NCBI GenBank assembly: GCA_965153455.1
Contig: OZ234502.1
Coordinates: 3,575,267-3,639,266 of the forward strand
Reading direction: 5' to 3'
Length of the DNA: 64,000 bases
Origin: Sphagnum compactum
Taxonomy: Eukaryota > Bryophyta > Sphagnopsida > Sphagnales
A model generated the notes under the pieces. That model ran no database searches, was not told the DNA's origin, and worked only from the letters and a program-made list of their open reading frames with translations. Below are positions 63,163 through 64,000 of the stretch, in pieces (position 1 is the first letter of the stretch; each line of letters opens with the position of its first letter). A program made the translations under genes and the position numbers.

Positions 63163-63620
63163 GATTTAGATGATCCATCATTTTTTTTTTGAAGGTTGTG
63201 AATTGGAGGTGAAACTTAAGGAAAAAACAAGTGATGAAAGAAGCATGCCAATTGGGGGCTTGACTATCCGATCCAAATGACACATCATTTTTTTAAAGGT
63301 TTTGAATTGGGCACCAAACTTAAGGAAAAACAGGTAAGTAAGTCAACATTTTGCTAATGGAAAGATTGCATGATTTAAATGACCCAACATTTTTTCTTTG
63401 AAAGTTTTGAGTTATGAATTGGTTTTCAGGTTGTAAGAAAAAAATGTGATGAAGGAAGTTTTTTTTTCAATTGGGGGACCATATACTCTAGATGACTCGC
63501 CACATTTTTTTGAAGGTTCTAGAGTTGAACGCCAAGCTAAGGAAATAATATGTGATGAAGGAAGGTTTTTTGCTAATGAAACTAGGTCTAATGTCTAATC
63601 TAGATGACTCACTAAATCCT
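63163..63620. repeat. Tandem repeat, about 110-bp unit, 4 copies
   Basis: Copies start near 63,163, 63,270, 63,372, 63,488 and (partial) 63,599. Each opens with GATTTAGATGATCCATCATT or close variants, followed by a T-run, GAAGGTTTTGAATTGG-like text, AAACTTAAGGAAA, GTGATGAAGGAAG and AATTGGGGG. Spacing varies from 102 to 116 bp and copies are quite diverged. Confidence 0.85.
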
Positions 63621-64000
63621 ATGTAAATTGTAATGTAAAATTATCAAATGTTTTCATATTGTTGTTTTGGGCACATGTGGGATTGGCTGTAAGTTATGTT
63701 GCAATAAAAAATGTGTACCCTTAGTTTTTCAAGAACACATTGAAATTGAGTTCATATTTCTAATATTTGCTTGCATCCAAGCAATGTAAATTTGATATTG
63801 TTTATCAAATTGAACCTTAATCCACAATTAACCAAAACCTATCCCAACTTAACCGCTAATCAACAACATACTGAAATATAACCATTAACTGGAACCAGAA
63901 CAAGCATTAATTACTAAAACAACCAAATCTAAAAGTGACCTACCTAAACATAACCACTAACCGAAAACCAAGACAAGCATTAAAATGGAAAAAAATCAAA
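63621..64000. other. Spacer to window end
   Basis: No gene recognisable. From about 63,820 the sequence has repeated AACCATTAACT/AACCACTAACC and GACAAGCATTA words, a short degenerate repeat that runs off the window. Confidence 0.5.

Noticed and set aside
63163-63620. Regularly spaced repeats that might look like a CRISPR array
   Set aside because: The units are long, diverged and continuous, without short exact repeats and unique spacers, and the window is a plant nuclear genome.

Overview
This window is nuclear DNA of a land plant. It is AT-rich and gene-poor. Two genes look intact, both with several introns and standard plant domain architectures: an 11-exon DEAD-box RNA helicase and a 4-exon membrane-associated long-chain alcohol oxidase. 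Between them lies old, decayed transposable-element sequence: one full-length chromodomain Ty3/gypsy element, two related LTR remnants, one MULE relict, two hAT relicts and one unrecognised antisense relict. Low gene density and heavily decayed elements suggest a non-angiosperm vascular plant or another large plant genome, but the introns in both genes are short (100 to about 480 bp). I cannot name the species or even the class from this sequence.

Layout. 1-12,400: intergenic, with a 264-bp foldback (2,669-2,932) and a long minus-strand relict coding region (about 6,317 to 3,139) that I cannot assign. 12,440-13,500: cytochrome P450 pseudogene. 13,500-20,220: AT-rich spacer with TAGG/CCTA microsatellites. 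20,225-27,185: complete LTR retrotransposon with 820-bp LTRs, a perfect 5-bp target duplication, PBS, gag-pol with three in-frame stops, and two PPT-like sites. 29,217-32,499 (minus): alcohol oxidase (FAO). 34,716-37,055: A-rich block present as two long direct repeats. 38,523-43,751 (plus): DEAD-box helicase. 44,700-47,550: MULE relict. 48,476-49,127 (minus) and 50,902-51,832 (plus): LTR remnants related to the 20-27 kb element. 52,886-55,620 and 60,015-62,390: two hAT transposase relicts. 57,367-57,487, 59,761-59,940 and 63,163-63,620: tandem repeats.

How the genes relate. The two intact genes are separate transcription units on opposite strands, about 6 kb apart 5' end to 5' end (divergent). 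Nothing suggests a shared pathway. The oxidase is expected to turn long-chain fatty alcohols into aldehydes at a membrane. The helicase has a likely organellar transit peptide and the N-terminal signature of the plant RH25/26/31/33-type clade. Everything else is mobile-element debris or repeat. I found no convincing new biological system. The best candidates for something undescribed are the antisense relict at 3.1-6.3 kb and the retrotransposon's duplicated 3' priming site.
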